Below are positions 44,116-56,872 of a DNA stretch of 64,000 bases, piece after piece. The notes below the pieces were generated by a model. That model had not been told where the DNA came from. It did not search any database and was given only the letters and a program-made list of their open reading frames with translations. Made by a program: the position numbers and the translations under genes. Each line of letters starts with the position of its first letter. Position 1 is the stretch's first letter. Source of the DNA: Ryuthela nishihirai (taxonomy: Eukaryota > Arthropoda > Arachnida > Araneae > Heptathelidae); the NCBI GenBank assembly GCA_038380435.1, contig JAWZYU010000009.1:68105901-68169900 (forward strand), in the 5' to 3' direction.

Positions 44116-45240
44116 AGAAACCAGCACTTTTTAAATTATCTACACGCTGGTTTCATAATTAACATTTGGATCCTACATTCTAAACATGAATCAGGATCAA
44201 CTAAAATTCAATAAAATCAACTTAAAGTTGATCTTTTTTATTCTCTTTGAGTGACAAATCAGTTGAAACGTGAATATTAAACCATGTGCAAGTCTAGGCT
44301 TTGTTCTCGAATAGTTAAGAAAGGAGTTTTAAGTAGAGTAGAGAATATCGAATTTATTATCAACTCAGAGATTTCAGAAGTCCTGATTTCAAGTTGTTTC
44401 CCCATCTCCGTGTGAGTAGTAAGTTACATATTTTTGCAATTTAAGAAAGAAGGAAAATCCACAGTTTGAAAACTAGACTCGAAACAGCACTGCAAATACT
44501 TTTTTGGGATTTCGACCACAAAACGCAATACTGTCTGAACGGAGAATAATTTTCAGTGCCGGTTATTTACGTGTTCTAGATGTAACTATCGGAAGATAAC
44601 AAATTACTAATTAACTACAGGTGAAGAACACACTACACAAACTTTCTCAAACGCTTAGTTTTTTATTTATCAAAGACTACATTCTCATAATTCAATTTAT
44701 TACTAATACTCTATGATATGAGATTTGTAAATGGTAATAAAAGCAACTTGCAATCCGATAAAGTGCAACTTAACCATTTAGGTAGCTTGTTTTAACACAT
44801 AGAATTATTTCTTTTGAACATATATGACTTTTGCTGCAATTTGATGACTGAATTTTCTATAAGCAGGTAAAATCTGATGAAAGTTGATAAAGAAAAACGT
44901 TCTACGAGAAATACCCTACAAAATCATATTAGCAAAGGTCACTAATCCGAATGAAAGTACACTTTAATATAAATTCCAACCCAACAGCTTGAATCATTAA
45001 GATGCTATAATGCAGTGGTGTGCACAAGTTTTTAAAACCTCGACCCCTTTTTCAAATATTAACTTGATGCGACTCCTCAAAAGTTTTAAAATGTTTTTAC
45101 ATTGTATTAATAGCATATGATAAGTGCTCTATTATATTGAAATGAAGGTAATGAAAAATGGGTTTATTTCGAATGTATACCCTCACAACTACAATCTACA
45201 GAAAATATCCAAAAGATGATCAGATATCCATTTTTGGATA
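44116..45240. other. AT-rich stretch; possible hAT MITE end
   Basis: 'cagtggtgtgcacaag' with 'cctcgaccccttttt' (45013-45057) resembles the start of hAT-like MITEs; no second end was seen. The rest is unrecognised. Confidence 0.35.
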
Positions 45241-46517
45241 CGAGAGGCTTTCAAAAAGTTCTTGACATGTATCTGCAGAATAAAAAAACATTGCACTTAC
45301 CTCAACAAAATTTTTACTGTCCTCCAAAATTCTTCCTTCCGGCACCTATGCAAAGTTACAGACGCCTATGTCAATTCTGGTATACTTGGTGGCATTCCTG
45401 TAGGGGTATACTCCTCATGAATGCATTTTTCAATTGAAAAACGTTTCCCAGCAAATTCGTTTTTAATTTTTGGAAACAACCAAAAATCGCATGATGCAAG
45501 AGCTGGTGATTATAAGGATGGGATAGCTATTTGCTTTTTTTCTGCTCGAGTTTGGCGGTAACTTGCCAGTTTTTGTGAGCACTAGCATTGTCATGAACAA
45601 GGAGAACTCTTGATAGACCTGATGTTGGACCCTGCTCCTTCATCTTCTCAACCATTTTGGGCAAACAATGTTGATGTAGTATTGGCCATTTATAGTCATC
45701 TTTTTCAAGGTAGAACGGCTACCAATCCTTGGGAAGTGAAAAACTATTGAATGTTATCTTCCTTGAGCGAAAGTCTTGTTGAAGGATTTGTGGACGCGGT
45801 TTACCTTCCACAACCCAAACATGGTTTTCAATCTTTCTGGGAGTTGTATAGTAATAAACTCACATCTCATCATCTGTGACAATGTCCATTAACCGTTTGG
45901 GATCATTAGGTTCAAACATTGCCAGCATCTCCTTGCACAACTGGACTCTATTCCTTTTTTGCTGTTCTGTCAGTTTGTGAGGTATCTATTTGGCACAGAT
46001 TTTTCGAGCTTTAAATTTTGATGCAAAATTGTTTCCACACTGCCAATCGATACAATGACATCTAAACATATTTCGTGAACGGTAACGTGTGGGTTCTCAT
46101 TAATGAGTTCAGGAACAGCAGCAATGGATCACTTAGCCATGACCTCCTTCTGTATTTTTGCACGAGGGAGATCTTCGAAGCTCTGCCGTCCTCTGAATTT
46201 GCGCATCCACCCCTTAACAGTGCCATATGAACAGACATGATCCCCATATACTTGTAATAAATCTCCATGAATTTTTGTCGTGTCGTACCCAAGCTGCATC
46301 CTTGTTAAAATGAAAAATCTCTCCCTGTCTATAGTAGGCTCCATAGCAACAACGCACAGATTTCGCTGACCGAACTTTACTCGCCGCCAGCGAAGAGAGA
46401 AATGATGATATGTAATGACAAGTTTAGACAAGTTTTCAAATAACTCGTAGCTCGTTAACTTCGGAGGAACGAGTGCAAATCTCCTGACACGTGTCAAGAA
46501 CTTTTTGAACGCCCTCG
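45241..46517 (-). mobile_element. mariner element, dead copy
   Basis: 1277 bp between TA dinucleotides (45239-45240 and 46518-46519). The ends are inverted repeats: 'cgagggcgttcaaaaagttc' read inward from 46517 and 'cgagaggctttcaaaaagtt' from 45241. The size and single transposase match mariner. The transposase is badly broken, so the element is old. Confidence 0.88.
45260..46344 (-). pseudogene. mariner (DD34D) transposase remnant
   Basis: The start is ATG at 46342-46344 (MEPTIDRERFFILTRMQLGY). The N-terminal helix-turn-helix region includes YGTVKGWMRKFRGRQSFED. A stop at 46129-46131 is followed by readable pieces in shifting frames: PELINENPHVTVHEICLDV, a catalytic segment with LVHDNASAHK, and CDFWLFPKIKNEF, which holds the third aspartate. 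Multiple stops and frameshifts rule out function. Related transposase forms the SETMAR fusion in primates, so database labels may mention SETMAR. Confidence 0.82.
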
Positions 46518-47305
46518 TATTGTGGATATTGTGGTCGTGTGGGATAAGTGTATTAAATATATTATTTTTTATTTTACGTAATTACTAATAGAAGCATATT
46601 CAGGTAGATATTCTTCAACGATGAATTTTTTTTTTTTTATAGTGATGGGGTTGCGGGATTTTTCAGATTCAAACTCTTACGTTGCGCTAAGTTACCATAA
46701 GATCAAACTGTATATCTAGTTAGTTCTTTAGCAAACAAAACAAACTCTCTAAATTACATAATATATAAATGTTACATTTACTTAATGGTTATTGTTTGAT
46801 GTTTATGAGTAATTAAATATACGTAATATGCCGAAAAGTGAGCCATATGAAATAATATATCAAATTTAGCGGGAAGAGACACTTACTTACAGAGTTTGGG
46901 AATTACTGGTGTATATTGACCTTGTCGTAGTCTGTGAGTTATTTTTATAATATATACAGTATATCTGCAAAGTAAATTAAATTACTCTACAAGTAAATAA
47001 AATCTCCAGAGTAAATTATTTATTACTTTTGCAATAACGGTCCTCAGATGAAAATTTTAAGTTTTCCGCTGCCAGAGGGTTTGTGAACCACAGTTTGCAC
47101 ATCAGTGCTACAGAGATTTGCACATGTTGATAAATGACATAGCTAAAATATTTTTTCTCTTTTAGAGACGTTTGAAATATGATCTAATCGGAAATTTCAA
47201 GTTTTTTTCATTTTTATGATCACAATATATTCTCTATGCTTCAAATCAGTAAAATTCAGAAGTATGGAACACGCGACAGGAATCAAATAGGGATTAACTA
47301 TTAGT
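46518..47305. other. AT-rich stretch, nothing recognised
   Basis: No repeat or frame of note. Confidence 0.35.
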
Positions 47306-47390
47306 CTGTGGCATATAAACTGACAAGCTCCTGTCAGACCTCTGTGGCAAGCAGCTGCTTGAGGGGGTATTTATTTATTTTTTATTTTAT
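47306..47390 (+). mobile_element. SINE2 copy, 5'-truncated
   Basis: Only 'ggcatataaactgacaagct' to 'gcttgagggggtatttattt' and the tail remain, nearly identical to the reference copy. Confidence 0.8.
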
Positions 47391-47760
47391 CTTATAAGAT
47401 CATATGCAAGATGTAACTGAACCTTTAAAGAGAAGAGGATAATATAAAAAATTTTCAAAAGGCAAATACAAATGGAATACAAAGAGGTAAACTGAATATT
47501 CAAAAGGACTAAATAGAGAAACTATAGCTCATCATTGCAACGAATCCTTGCAACATATATAGGTGATGAATGTTCTATGAATGTTTACATTTCCGTTCGG
47601 GTGTAGAAAAAAATAGAGTATCAAATAATAAATATTACTTTGGAATAGAAATGAGTTAGGACTCGCACTCAAAATAGAGCAAACGATTTTGGTCCCGGGC
47701 ACAGTCAATATTTTAAAATTCCAATTTTTCTTTTAACTGCGGAAAAATAGGTAAGGCATA

Positions 47761-47871
47761 ATAATTTATTTTGGATGTAATATCAACCTTATAAGGATAA
47801 AAAATTTATTTTGGATGTAATATCAACGTTATATGGATAAATAATTTATTTTGGATGTAATATCAATCTTT
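47761..47871 (+). repeat. 40-bp tandem repeat, nearly three units
   Basis: 'ataatttattttggatgtaa' plus 'tatcaaccttataaggataa' begins at 47761, 47801 and 47841. Few differences, so recent. Confidence 0.92.
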
Positions 47872-47984
47872 AAATCAGTCTTTAATAATTATTAAAAGTA
47901 AGTATCATTCATGTTGAAATAATAGGATATCTCAGATACACTTGATAGCAATTTGTTTGATAAATATAGAGGAAAAATTGTCAT

Positions 47985-48170
47985 TAACTAGGCAGAATCT
48001 GAACCCACGACTTCCTGATAACATGTCAGGTGCTCTGACTGGAGAGCTACCTGCCGCTGAACAATCATCTTCTTTAGTGGCTTTATGCGTTATTCCATAG
48101 AATTAGTCATTGGAAATGTAGTTGATTGTAATTGAAGACTCTGGTCCAGAAGGCACTTTCCTTTTTCATT
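47985..48170 (-). mobile_element. tRNA-Thr-like repeat (SINE3), uninterrupted copy
   Basis: On the minus strand: 'gttgattgtaattgaagactc' precedes 'gtggctttatgcg'-type sequence (reverse sense), then 'agcggcaggtagctctccag', 'agcacctgacatgttatcag' and box B 'gggttcagattc'. It shows that the tRNA-like part has about 100 bp of conserved sequence upstream of it. Confidence 0.6.
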
Positions 48171-48974
48171 TTATTTAAGAAGGCACTTTATTTATCTAAG
48201 TATCATTCATTCTTTTGATTTTCTTTTTTTTGCATTCTCTCTTTTTTTTTAATTAATGAACAGCTTTTAGCATTTGCAATGATATTATTCAAAATATCAT
48301 TTGAGTTTCTTTGAATAATTTCTTTTATTCTTCATTCGCAATAGCATTAGGATTTTAATTTTGTCGTCAAATAAGCATAATCATTTTGAAGTTTGCATAC
48401 CTACAATGCGAAGAGCTAAAATGGAGGCTTAACGGTTCCTGCTTCTGTTTATGTGTTTTATGATATGTGAGATAATTTGTTTTTGTAACAGGTTCAGGTG
48501 AAAAACTGCTGAAACTGTTCATTACAAAATTTTGAGCCTGAACGTATCTATGTAGGACAGCCTTAAAAAGCAATGTAACTAATGTCACGACAAAATTAAT
48601 AGCGTTTTACTTTTCTTTGATTAAAGATTGCTTTCGAATCTGAGAGCGATGAAAAACAAACTGTCTATGTTTAGGAAATTTTCAGCGAATGTCTTGTCTT
48701 AGTTTAATGACACCAAAAAGAAATAATTAACTAGAAGAACATGTATTGACTTTGGCGAATATGGGATCAGCGTTTTCAAATGGAATAAAATTTCGATTGT
48801 GATTCCTTTTAACAGTGTTAATTAGAGTTACTGAACGATTGGGAAATTGCAAACAGTAATGGTTTGTTAGTAGTTATGCAACAAAATAAAAAAAATCCTT
48901 TTTACCATAAAATGAAAAAGTTACTTTCTTCCACCTCCTGTGAGAAAAATTAAAAATTAAAAAAAAGTATATTT
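48171..48974. other. AT-rich stretch, nothing recognised
   Basis: No repeat or frame of note. Confidence 0.35.
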
Positions 48975-49190
48975 TTTATATGACCCTAAAAAAGTAGAAA
49001 ATAAACCTAAAGCATATCGATGATCAATCAATGAGTTCGCATTCACTTCAAAGGAAAATGGGGCGCCGGCAATCTTGTTGAATAGGTAAATCGGGGCCCT
49101 ATCTTTCTTTGCAGTGAATATGAATTCAGTCGATATGCTTTAGTTTTATTTTCTACTTTTAGAAAGCATATGGGAAGATAGGTATTTTTG
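48975..49190. repeat. Palindrome of the R150-associated family, copy 1
   Basis: The left arm (about 48980-49063) pairs with the right arm (49093-49180): 'aaataaacctaaagcatatc' with 'gatatgctttagttttattt', and 'cattcacttcaaaggaaaat' with 'atctttctttgcagtgaata'. The same palindrome lies at 61648-61920, and both sit beside an R150 array. Confidence 0.8.
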
Positions 49191-49284
49191 AATTTTTTAA
49201 ATTTATTTATCATTTTGTCACAGAAAACACCTACTTTCATAAACTTTCATTTAACTCATAAGCATCGACCACATTTTCCTACCT

Positions 49285-49800
49285 TTTGGAGTCATATTTG
49301 AGGTAGCCCATGACATTGTAGACGTCACAAGCTTATTTCAAATTCTCCCCCCTTTTTAGGGGGTTACATTTTCGTAGCCCCCTAAAAACATTCCTCGCAT
49401 CAGAAACATTCATTTGATGTATAGCTTGTTATTCTCAGTATTCTCATTCTGGAGATATAGCGGAAAAATAGCGTTCATATTTCCCCTTTTTTTAGGGGGA
49501 AGAAAGCATGGGGGTACAGGTTTTATAGTCTATGACACTCCCCTAGTCATGAACATTCATTTGGCATATAGCTTGTTACTTTCCGCACTCACATTCAGAA
49601 GATAAAAGGGAAATAACATTACCCCCCCCCATTTTTTTAGAGGGAAGAAAGCATGGGGCTTAATTTTCTGTAGCCTATGACATTCCCCGTGTCACAACCT
49701 TTCATTTGACACATAAATTACTAAGTTTCTCCATCACGTTCGAAAGATATGGTGGAACAATTTTTTGTCAAATCTACAAACCGACAAACTGATATGAAAC
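49285..49800 (-). repeat. R150 tandem repeat, copy 2 (inverted)
   Basis: Minus-strand units with 'tcaaatgaaagg', 'gggaatgtcataggctac', 'catgctttcttccctctaaa' and runs of G/C. It ends with 'gtagatttgacaaaa' and 'tcagtttgtcgg'-like sequence, matching the starts of the other copies. Confidence 0.75.
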
Positions 49801-49904
49801 GCTAAAGCAATAGATATGTAACGCAAAACGCAACAACGCAAACAGATGATATCTAACGCAAAAGCAATAGAAACATAGGGGAAATAGAGGAATTATTATT
49901 TTTA

Positions 49905-50400
49905 ATCTAAATCCCTTGACTAACACACTCTAACACGAAAATTTCAGATTTCTAACCTAGACCGTGTGCAACATTTGTTTAAAGTTCTGATATTTTGCAC
50001 ATTTAGTGCCATCTAACGATGGAAATTGAAATCTTCTGGAGGTTTTTAAAAATGTGAATCCTAATATTTCATTAGTACTATTCAACTCAAAAAGAATTTT
50101 GCAATTATATCTTGAAATAAAACAGTTTCTCTTCCTCTTCCTGGGGGAAAAGAACAAATCATTTCTCTTAAATCTCAAGCTCCCCGTTAAAATTTGCAAT
50201 TTTTAATATAAATATATTGCTTGTAATATTAAATTAGAAACTTTCACTTTTCAATGTTTTCCATCGTTAGAGAGCGCAGTAAAAACATTTCAAAGATTCT
50301 GAAAATGAGAATTGTAATATTTGACATGGTTTATAATACCTCTTTAACCCAAAAATGTTTTTTAATTTTTCTCTGAAAACAAAAAGAGTGAATGTCTGCA
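49905..50400 (-). repeat. ~290-bp tandem repeat family (R290), copy 2 (inverted)
   Basis: On the minus strand, blocks 'gaatagtactaatgaaatat', 'tttccatcgttagatggcac' and 'caaatgttgcacacgg' correspond to 1541-2090 and 63335-63990. The 80-residue frame 49957-50199 is incidental. Confidence 0.6.
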
Positions 50401-51068
50401 AACGGAAAGACAGACAATGTTGAAGTATTATCTCGTATTTGTTAAGAAATGAGGTAAAATGATCTTCTTAGTTCTTTATGCACAGATAGTTTCCGAGATT
50501 CGTCAAAGATGCATTCCAGAAAAATGCAACATATATCAAAATGGTGTATAAGTGAATTTCATTTTTCCACAAACTCATCTCGTAATTGGTGATGAATTCC
50601 GAATCCAAATTTGAAGGCAATAATTTGGTAAAATAATAAATTCAGTTGTAAATTTTGGATGTATTAATTTAATACTCTTCAGAATGTCACAGAAATATTA
50701 TCTGATGTATTTATTTAAATTTCATTGTATAATAAAGTAGATTAGCTATTAACTTGTGAGTTTTTTAAATAATTTTTTATTCAAACAATTTCAAATAAAT
50801 CATTTCTGCTTACAAATGTCGCGCAAAGCTAACAGCTTATCTGCAGGAGAGATTAATACATTAGCATAATTGTATTTTGCACCTTTGTTCAGTTACTCTT
50901 GTTGTATTTATTATATTACTTGAGTTGAAAGTTTCGACATTAAATAATTTGCCCTATTTACTAAATTTTTTACCTTTATATCATTTCGAAAGATTTAAAA
51001 TAACATTGGGATTTTTATATTCACATTCAGCACTACATAATTTGCTAGTAGGTGTTAATATTAATTTT
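50401..51068. other. AT-rich; may include the 3' UTR of the following LINE
   Basis: The LINE on the minus strand ends its coding frame at 51069, so its 3' UTR should lie here, but no end is recognisable. Confidence 0.3.
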
Positions 51069-52560
51069 CTAATTTATTTGTAAAAAACTATTCAATTTCT
51101 GCTTTAATTCTCTAAAAGTGTTTACGGCTAGCAGTTCCCTTGGTAAGAGATTGAAAATGTTATCAGTTTGTAGCCGCCTGTGCACTTCCCATAGTTATTT
51201 GAGAAATTCGGTAGTTTAAAATTATTTTTTTCTTTAAATCTTGTGTTTTTACCATGTCGGACTTTAATTTTATGTGCGTTTTCAAAAAAATTACATATAA
51301 CTATGTTATATTTATATTGGTTACTCTCGAGCTGCAATTAGATGTGTACGGTCTTTAATTGGTATAATATTTTTAGCTATTGGGGACTGAATACATTCCA
51401 TTTTTCTAACATTTGTTAAGTTGGTTGTACCATGTATCGTTATGGCATAATTTAAGACGGACTCACAGATTACTTTGTAAGATATAATACATGTGTTGGA
51501 ATTCATAATATTAAAGCCCAAAGCCTTAATATTATGAATTCTCAGTATGAACGTTCCATCGGAGGGTACTGTCGAGATGTAATCCTAGATATTTTATTGT
51601 ATATACTCTATCAATTTTGATGCAGATGCAGTTTTCTAACTCAGAAATGATTCCCTTTTTTATGCAGTTTAATTTATGCGTTTTAATAATTAAGCTATTT
51701 TTAATTTTGAAACCAGGTAAATAAAAAGTTATCCATTTGGTTTTATTGCTATTTAGATAAGTTTATTAGAGTTTAGAAAATAAATAATACCCCCTCAAGC
51801 AGCTGCTTGCCACAGAGGTCTGACAGGTGCCTGTCAGTTTATATGCCATAGTAGAGGGTCTGTGAGAATGGTAGGACCTCAGCAGAAAAACAACACAAAC
51901 ATCCATGCCTTATCCGGGGCTTGAACTCAGGTCCCTTAGATCAGTAGCCAAGCACGCTAACCACTCGGCTACGAGAGTTTAACCATCGTTTAACATTATA
52001 GACTTTTTGGATATGTTTAATCGCATGTTCTTCCGATTTATTTATATTAAATAAAACTATACCATCGGCATATAAAAATATGGTACTCTTTAGTTTCAAT
52101 TTTGTTAAGTCGTTTATGAAAATCAAAAATAAAAGCGGACCTAGAATAGATTCTTAAGGAACACCTAATTTAACTTGACACTTTTCGCTCTAGGTTTGCT
52201 AATTTTAGCTCTGTAAACATATTTGATAAGTAGCTTTGAAATCAATATAATGCAGTTCCTCTAATTCCATAGTTTCCTAATTTCTGTAAAAGAATGTCAT
52301 GATCCGAAGTGCCAATGGCTTTCTGCAAGTCTAGAAACACTGCAACAGCCCTGGCACCTCTATTTAGTGCCATGCAGACTAAATCAGTAAATCTCGTTAG
52401 TAAGTTCATGGTACTTTTTCCCTTTTGAAACCCATATTGATTTTCACTGAGAATGTTATGTTTACTACGAAATTTATATAAAGTATTGTAAACATATTTT
52501 TCCAATATTTTATGCACAGAAGGTAAAATAACAATGGGCTTGTAATTAGTTATAATTGAC
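51069..52560 (-). pseudogene. Reverse transcriptase and C-terminus of the jockey-like LINE
   Basis: RT motifs: ILEKYVYNTLYKF, NQYGFQKGKSTMNLLTRFTD and VAVFLDLQKAIGTSDHDILL (normally KAFDTVDH), a frameshift, then IFINDLTKLKLKSTIFLYAD. The catalytic box is YADG where YADD is expected. The SINE2 copy cuts the frame at 51974. Beyond it the C-terminus resumes: VICESVLNYAITIHGTTN, IKDRTHLIAARES and LPRELLAVNTFRELKQKLNS, ending at the TAG of 51069-51071. The mutated catalytic residue and insertions make it inactive. Confidence 0.75.
51776..51973 (-). mobile_element. SINE2 copy inside the jockey-like LINE
   Basis: Nearly full length: the head 'tagccgagtggttagcgtgc' (minus strand) through the body to the (ATTT)n tail. 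The 8-bp target duplication 'agagttta' lies at 51768-51775 and 51974-51981. It post-dates the LINE. Confidence 0.88.
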
Positions 52561-52974
52561 TTTGTTCCTCCTTTGAATATTTGTCGAAGCCTTTTTAAGC
52601 TCAGTTAATATTGCACCAGTTGAAATATTTTCGATAACTATATCTTTTACGACATCCGCTAATACCTCGATACTATTTTCAACGTGATGAATTTGTATAT
52701 GTCATAACTAAGGAATATGTTATCATTTAAAGTTATGACTATATTAACAATATCTCTCCTATTTTCAGGAGGTAAATAAATTGAATTTTTGCTTATAAAG
52801 TTATTGTTTGTTTCAAATTCAACATCAGGTTCTTGGTTAATTTCTTTTATACGCAAAATTAACGAGCAATATTCATTGTTAAATTTATTTGCAATTCGTA
52901 AAGGTGTTAAACTTTTAGATACATTCTTAATGATAGTTTTGTCAACAGATCTTGCTTTCTTTTATCCTCTAGTG

Positions 52975-53466
52975 TAGTCGTTCCAATTTTGTGGTTCGCG
53001 AACCCTAAGAGGTTCACGCTAAAATTTCTGTTATGGCGCCTTAAGCATTAAAAATTATTTAATTATGTCAGAATATATTTTTCCTCTGGGACAACAAGCA
53101 CGTACATGTTTGAAGCATTATAGGTTTGTTGTTGCAAAGATTCGACCAAATTCAACAAAATTGTAAAAAAGATCATATAATAATAATAAAGAAATAAAAA
53201 TAAATAAATAAAATATATACAATTTGTAATAAATAAACAGTAAATAAATTTAATGAGAAGTCTTGCAGGTAAATTATTTTATAATTAGAGTTTTATAATT
53301 TTATATTTAGACTCTAAATTTTAGAGGTTTCATAATTATAGGTAGTAAAATAATTTATTTTATAATTATAATTTGGAGCTTTTTTTTAGCCTTATTACCA
53401 TGGGGGTTCGCAACACATTGTTTGGTTGAAATGGGTTCCCGTAACAAAATATGTTGGGAACCACTG
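52975..53466. mobile_element. hAT-type MITE inside the jockey-like LINE
   Basis: 492 bp. The 8-bp target duplication 'ctctagtg' lies at 52967-52974 and 53467-53474, the length typical of hAT. The ends are imperfect inverted repeats: 'tagtcgttccaattttgtgg' on the left against 'cagtggttcccaacatattt' inward from the right. The interior is AT-rich and has no transposase. Confidence 0.88.
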
Positions 53467-54850
53467 CTCTAGTGCTTGTTGGATTAACTCCCATGTTTAT
53501 CTCATATCATTTCTTTTTAACGTTACTTGTCTTTATTGAAATTTTGTTTCTGATTTATGATTTTCACTGTAACTAAGCTGCGTAGTTTTTAATACTCATT
53601 TTCATATCTTTAATCCAAGCCTTATCTCTACGCTCTATTAAATTTATAATATCCATTGTAATCCACTGTTTGGTAACACAACGGTTATTTAGAAGTTCTA
53701 AATTTTTATGCGGTTTTTTATTTTTCTCTAAAAAATTATTGTATTTATTTTTAAAGAAATCATAACAATCGGTATTTTAGTTTATGTTCCAGGAGGTTTT
53801 GTTATATTTATACCAATCCGTTAAGATTATTTCCCTTTCCATATTGTTATGCTCTTAATACCAGTTAATTTCCGTTGCTTTGATATCGGTTGAGATTTTT
53901 AAATATAGTTTATCATCTTTTGATCCAAATATAGTTGCAATGAAATAATGATTTTAGTTTAAATATTTTTATTAAAGATTTACATTTAAAGATTTGTTAT
54001 CATATTATCTTAATCAATAAAATCATAGTTTTAGACATACGTTTTCTATCTAATTTTACATTTGTGTGGTCGATACTTGTACGGCATAATTTTTTACTTA
54101 CTACTTCTTCTCTAGTTATATCACTAATTAGGTGATCTTATCCCATCTCAACTAAAAGATTTACATATATTTCGACATTATGTTTTTACATTCAGTACAT
54201 CAAGATTAAATCTCCTACTAATATTTAATTACGTATTTTACAGTATGTTCTAAATTTTCATGGAAATATTAATTAGAAAATGGTTTATATTTGTGCTTGG
54301 TGACCTGAATAAAACTAATATATTATTAATTGTTTCACCTTTTATGACTCTTAGATATAGCATTTCTGCAGACAGAATATCAATACTCATTTTTTTTCAA
54401 CTGATATTCTGTTTATGTAGTAAACAATTATGCCAAATTTGCCTTTCTTAAGAGTATCACCAGAAATTTGTTCAAAGTTGTTCAGCTTATAGAAATTGAT
54501 TTCAGCATTAGTAATGTTAGTTTCGGTTAAAATTGTTATGTCGAGGTATTGCATGAATTCTGCAATATTAATATTTAAGACTTCCCAGTGTTTATTTTAC
54601 CCATATTTATCCCTATATTTATTTTACCCATATTTACCCATATGGGTAACATACGGAGCTTATGAAAATGTATTAAACCCATATAGTTGCATATATTAAA
54701 CCCATACTGTTGCTGTTTTTAATATTTTTTGTTTGTAATGAAAACAATTTTTCTGCTTCAGTGATATTGTTTACATATATATTTCGTATAATATCTAAAT
54801 CTAAATAATTCATTTCACTAATTATAACAGAAGAAAAGAAATTTTAAACC

Positions 54851-56870
54851 AAAAAGAATTTAATTGTTTATTATGATATATCTGAAAGATACGAAATATT
54901 TAGCTTTCAGTAAGAGGCACGCCATTCTCAGCAAAGCAAGCAATAACACGTGCTCATTTTCCTGTTAACAATGCCTCTGCGAATATGACTCTTCGTCAGC
55001 GAGTAGTGTAAGCAGGATGTCCATATGTCCCTGTTTATGCGCCAGTTGCTCTGCAAATTAAGCTAAATTGGGTGCTATTCACAGTTCCGTAAGTAATGTT
55101 ACGGAAGAAGTAGTGGCTACTTCCAGTAGTTCATTAATCGGACAAAACTATGATAATGGGAATGAGGCCATAAACTGACAGCAAACTTAATATTTTTAAT
55201 GCAACATATGTCATTTTTATTTGATGGCAATCATAACCTAATATTCGCTTGCAAGTTTCCTGGCTATTCTTGTAGAGCGCAGAAAATTCGTTGCAGTGAT
55301 GACGTGCTCTAGTGCGTATGGTGTTTTTTCCTTTACACTTGGCTATTTCATGATCTGGACAATGTCACCATTGGCATTCTGTGCTATAATACTGAGTCCG
55401 ATTTTCTCTATATTAACAAAAACAATTCCGAGACATTCAGTCGAAAGAAAAATATCCCTATATATATATAATTCTTGTTCAAAATTTATCTAGTATTAAA
55501 TAATATAACTGAGAGAAATGTATCGCTGAGTAATAAACGTTTACGCTTAACCAAAATTTTCATTAAAGTGTCGAAGATGCTCTGAATTTAGGCTTAGTGA
55601 AAATGTATTAATCGATAACTGAACAACCGACTCTTTTAAAGTAAGAAAATGGATAACATAAACATAATTTTATGTTACAGAATGACTAAAAGATAACAAC
55701 AATCTCCGCTCACTATCAAAAGAGGGTTTTACAAAAAAAAAATAACAACAACCAAACAATTAATTTTGAAAAGTAAATGTTCGGAGAATTCTATTGCATA
55801 TCAAATTTTATAAGCATTATTAAAACATGCAAAACAATATTTCTATTAATTTCAGTTAAAATAAAAATTAAACTAATCGTTTCGTTACTATAATATTAAA
55901 AACAGAAATGCTCATCAGCTGCAGCTATTCGTAGAATGTTACAAATTTGCACTTTGAAAGAAGCAATCTGGCTTAAATGACAAAAACGTAAACTCCAAAT
56001 ACTCAGATGAGATGTTTTCTTTGAGTTTTCAAAGAACTAATCAACTAAAACGAAAAGTGCAATCGGGTTTCATGGTTGTTAACCATAACAGAATCTGCTT
56101 TTAAGTAATAAAAATAATAATTGAGTCAATATATGCTCTCGACTACAAGTTAAACAATAATAGTAATTAGAAATTGCGTGAAAACGAATCTGAAGCTCAC
56201 TGTTATAAAAAAATCAAAATCTTTCCGATATTACAGAGATTTCCATGGAGTACTTTTAAGTTTACTTAGTGATTGGATGCCGTATAAAACATTTATAGTT
56301 CTTTAAATAAGATACAATATATTTATTATTACTACAAAAAAGTCTATTACATCACTTAATTAAAACTGTCTGCATTTGATTTTTTTTTTGTTCATAAAAT
56401 CTAGAATTTTTTTCTTACTATATTTTAATAATATTTTTAACAAATTATTTATTTTTCTTCTGATTACTTTCGCAATTTTTGCAATGTAACAAAACAATTT
56501 ATAATGATAATAATACCCATTGGAGTGGTGTATTGAAAACCGCGGTTTTCGAGTATATGCGATTAATAAACTGCACCATGTGTAATTTTAGCACACGACA
56601 ACGTGATACTAATGGTAATATTGGGGTGAATACTTATATACTGTCCTACCGAAATATTACATGATTTCCGTTTTATATCATTGGGAATCTAGTAACTTCG
56701 AATATCTATAACTTCTAAAGTATGCATTTAGTAGAAAAATGCGACTGAAGATCCATCAAAGATCCCAATCAAATCTATTTAAATATTTATTTTAAACAAT
56801 AATCGTCCGTATGCATCTTCCCTTTTATATCGTTAGTCACAATTTGCTGGAAAATGAACTAGCTGCGATA
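54851..56870. other. AT-rich stretch, nothing firmly recognised
   Basis: A somewhat richer patch at 54900-55400 has no recognisable frame on either strand. A minus-strand frame there is Cys-rich but contains stops and matches nothing I know. Confidence 0.3.
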
Positions 56871-56872
56871 GT

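Larger units (their letters stand above)
51069..54850 (-). mobile_element. jockey-like LINE, broken and twice interrupted
   Basis: Minus-strand order: endonuclease (about 54560-53500), spacer, reverse transcriptase (about 52560-52010), C-terminal region ending in a TAG at 51069-51071. A SINE2 copy (51776-51973) and an hAT MITE (52975-53466) interrupt it. The endonuclease part reads AEFMQYLDITILTETNITNA and GKFGIIVYYINR. There are several frameshifts. Jockey-like is my best guess from the RT wording. Confidence 0.72.
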
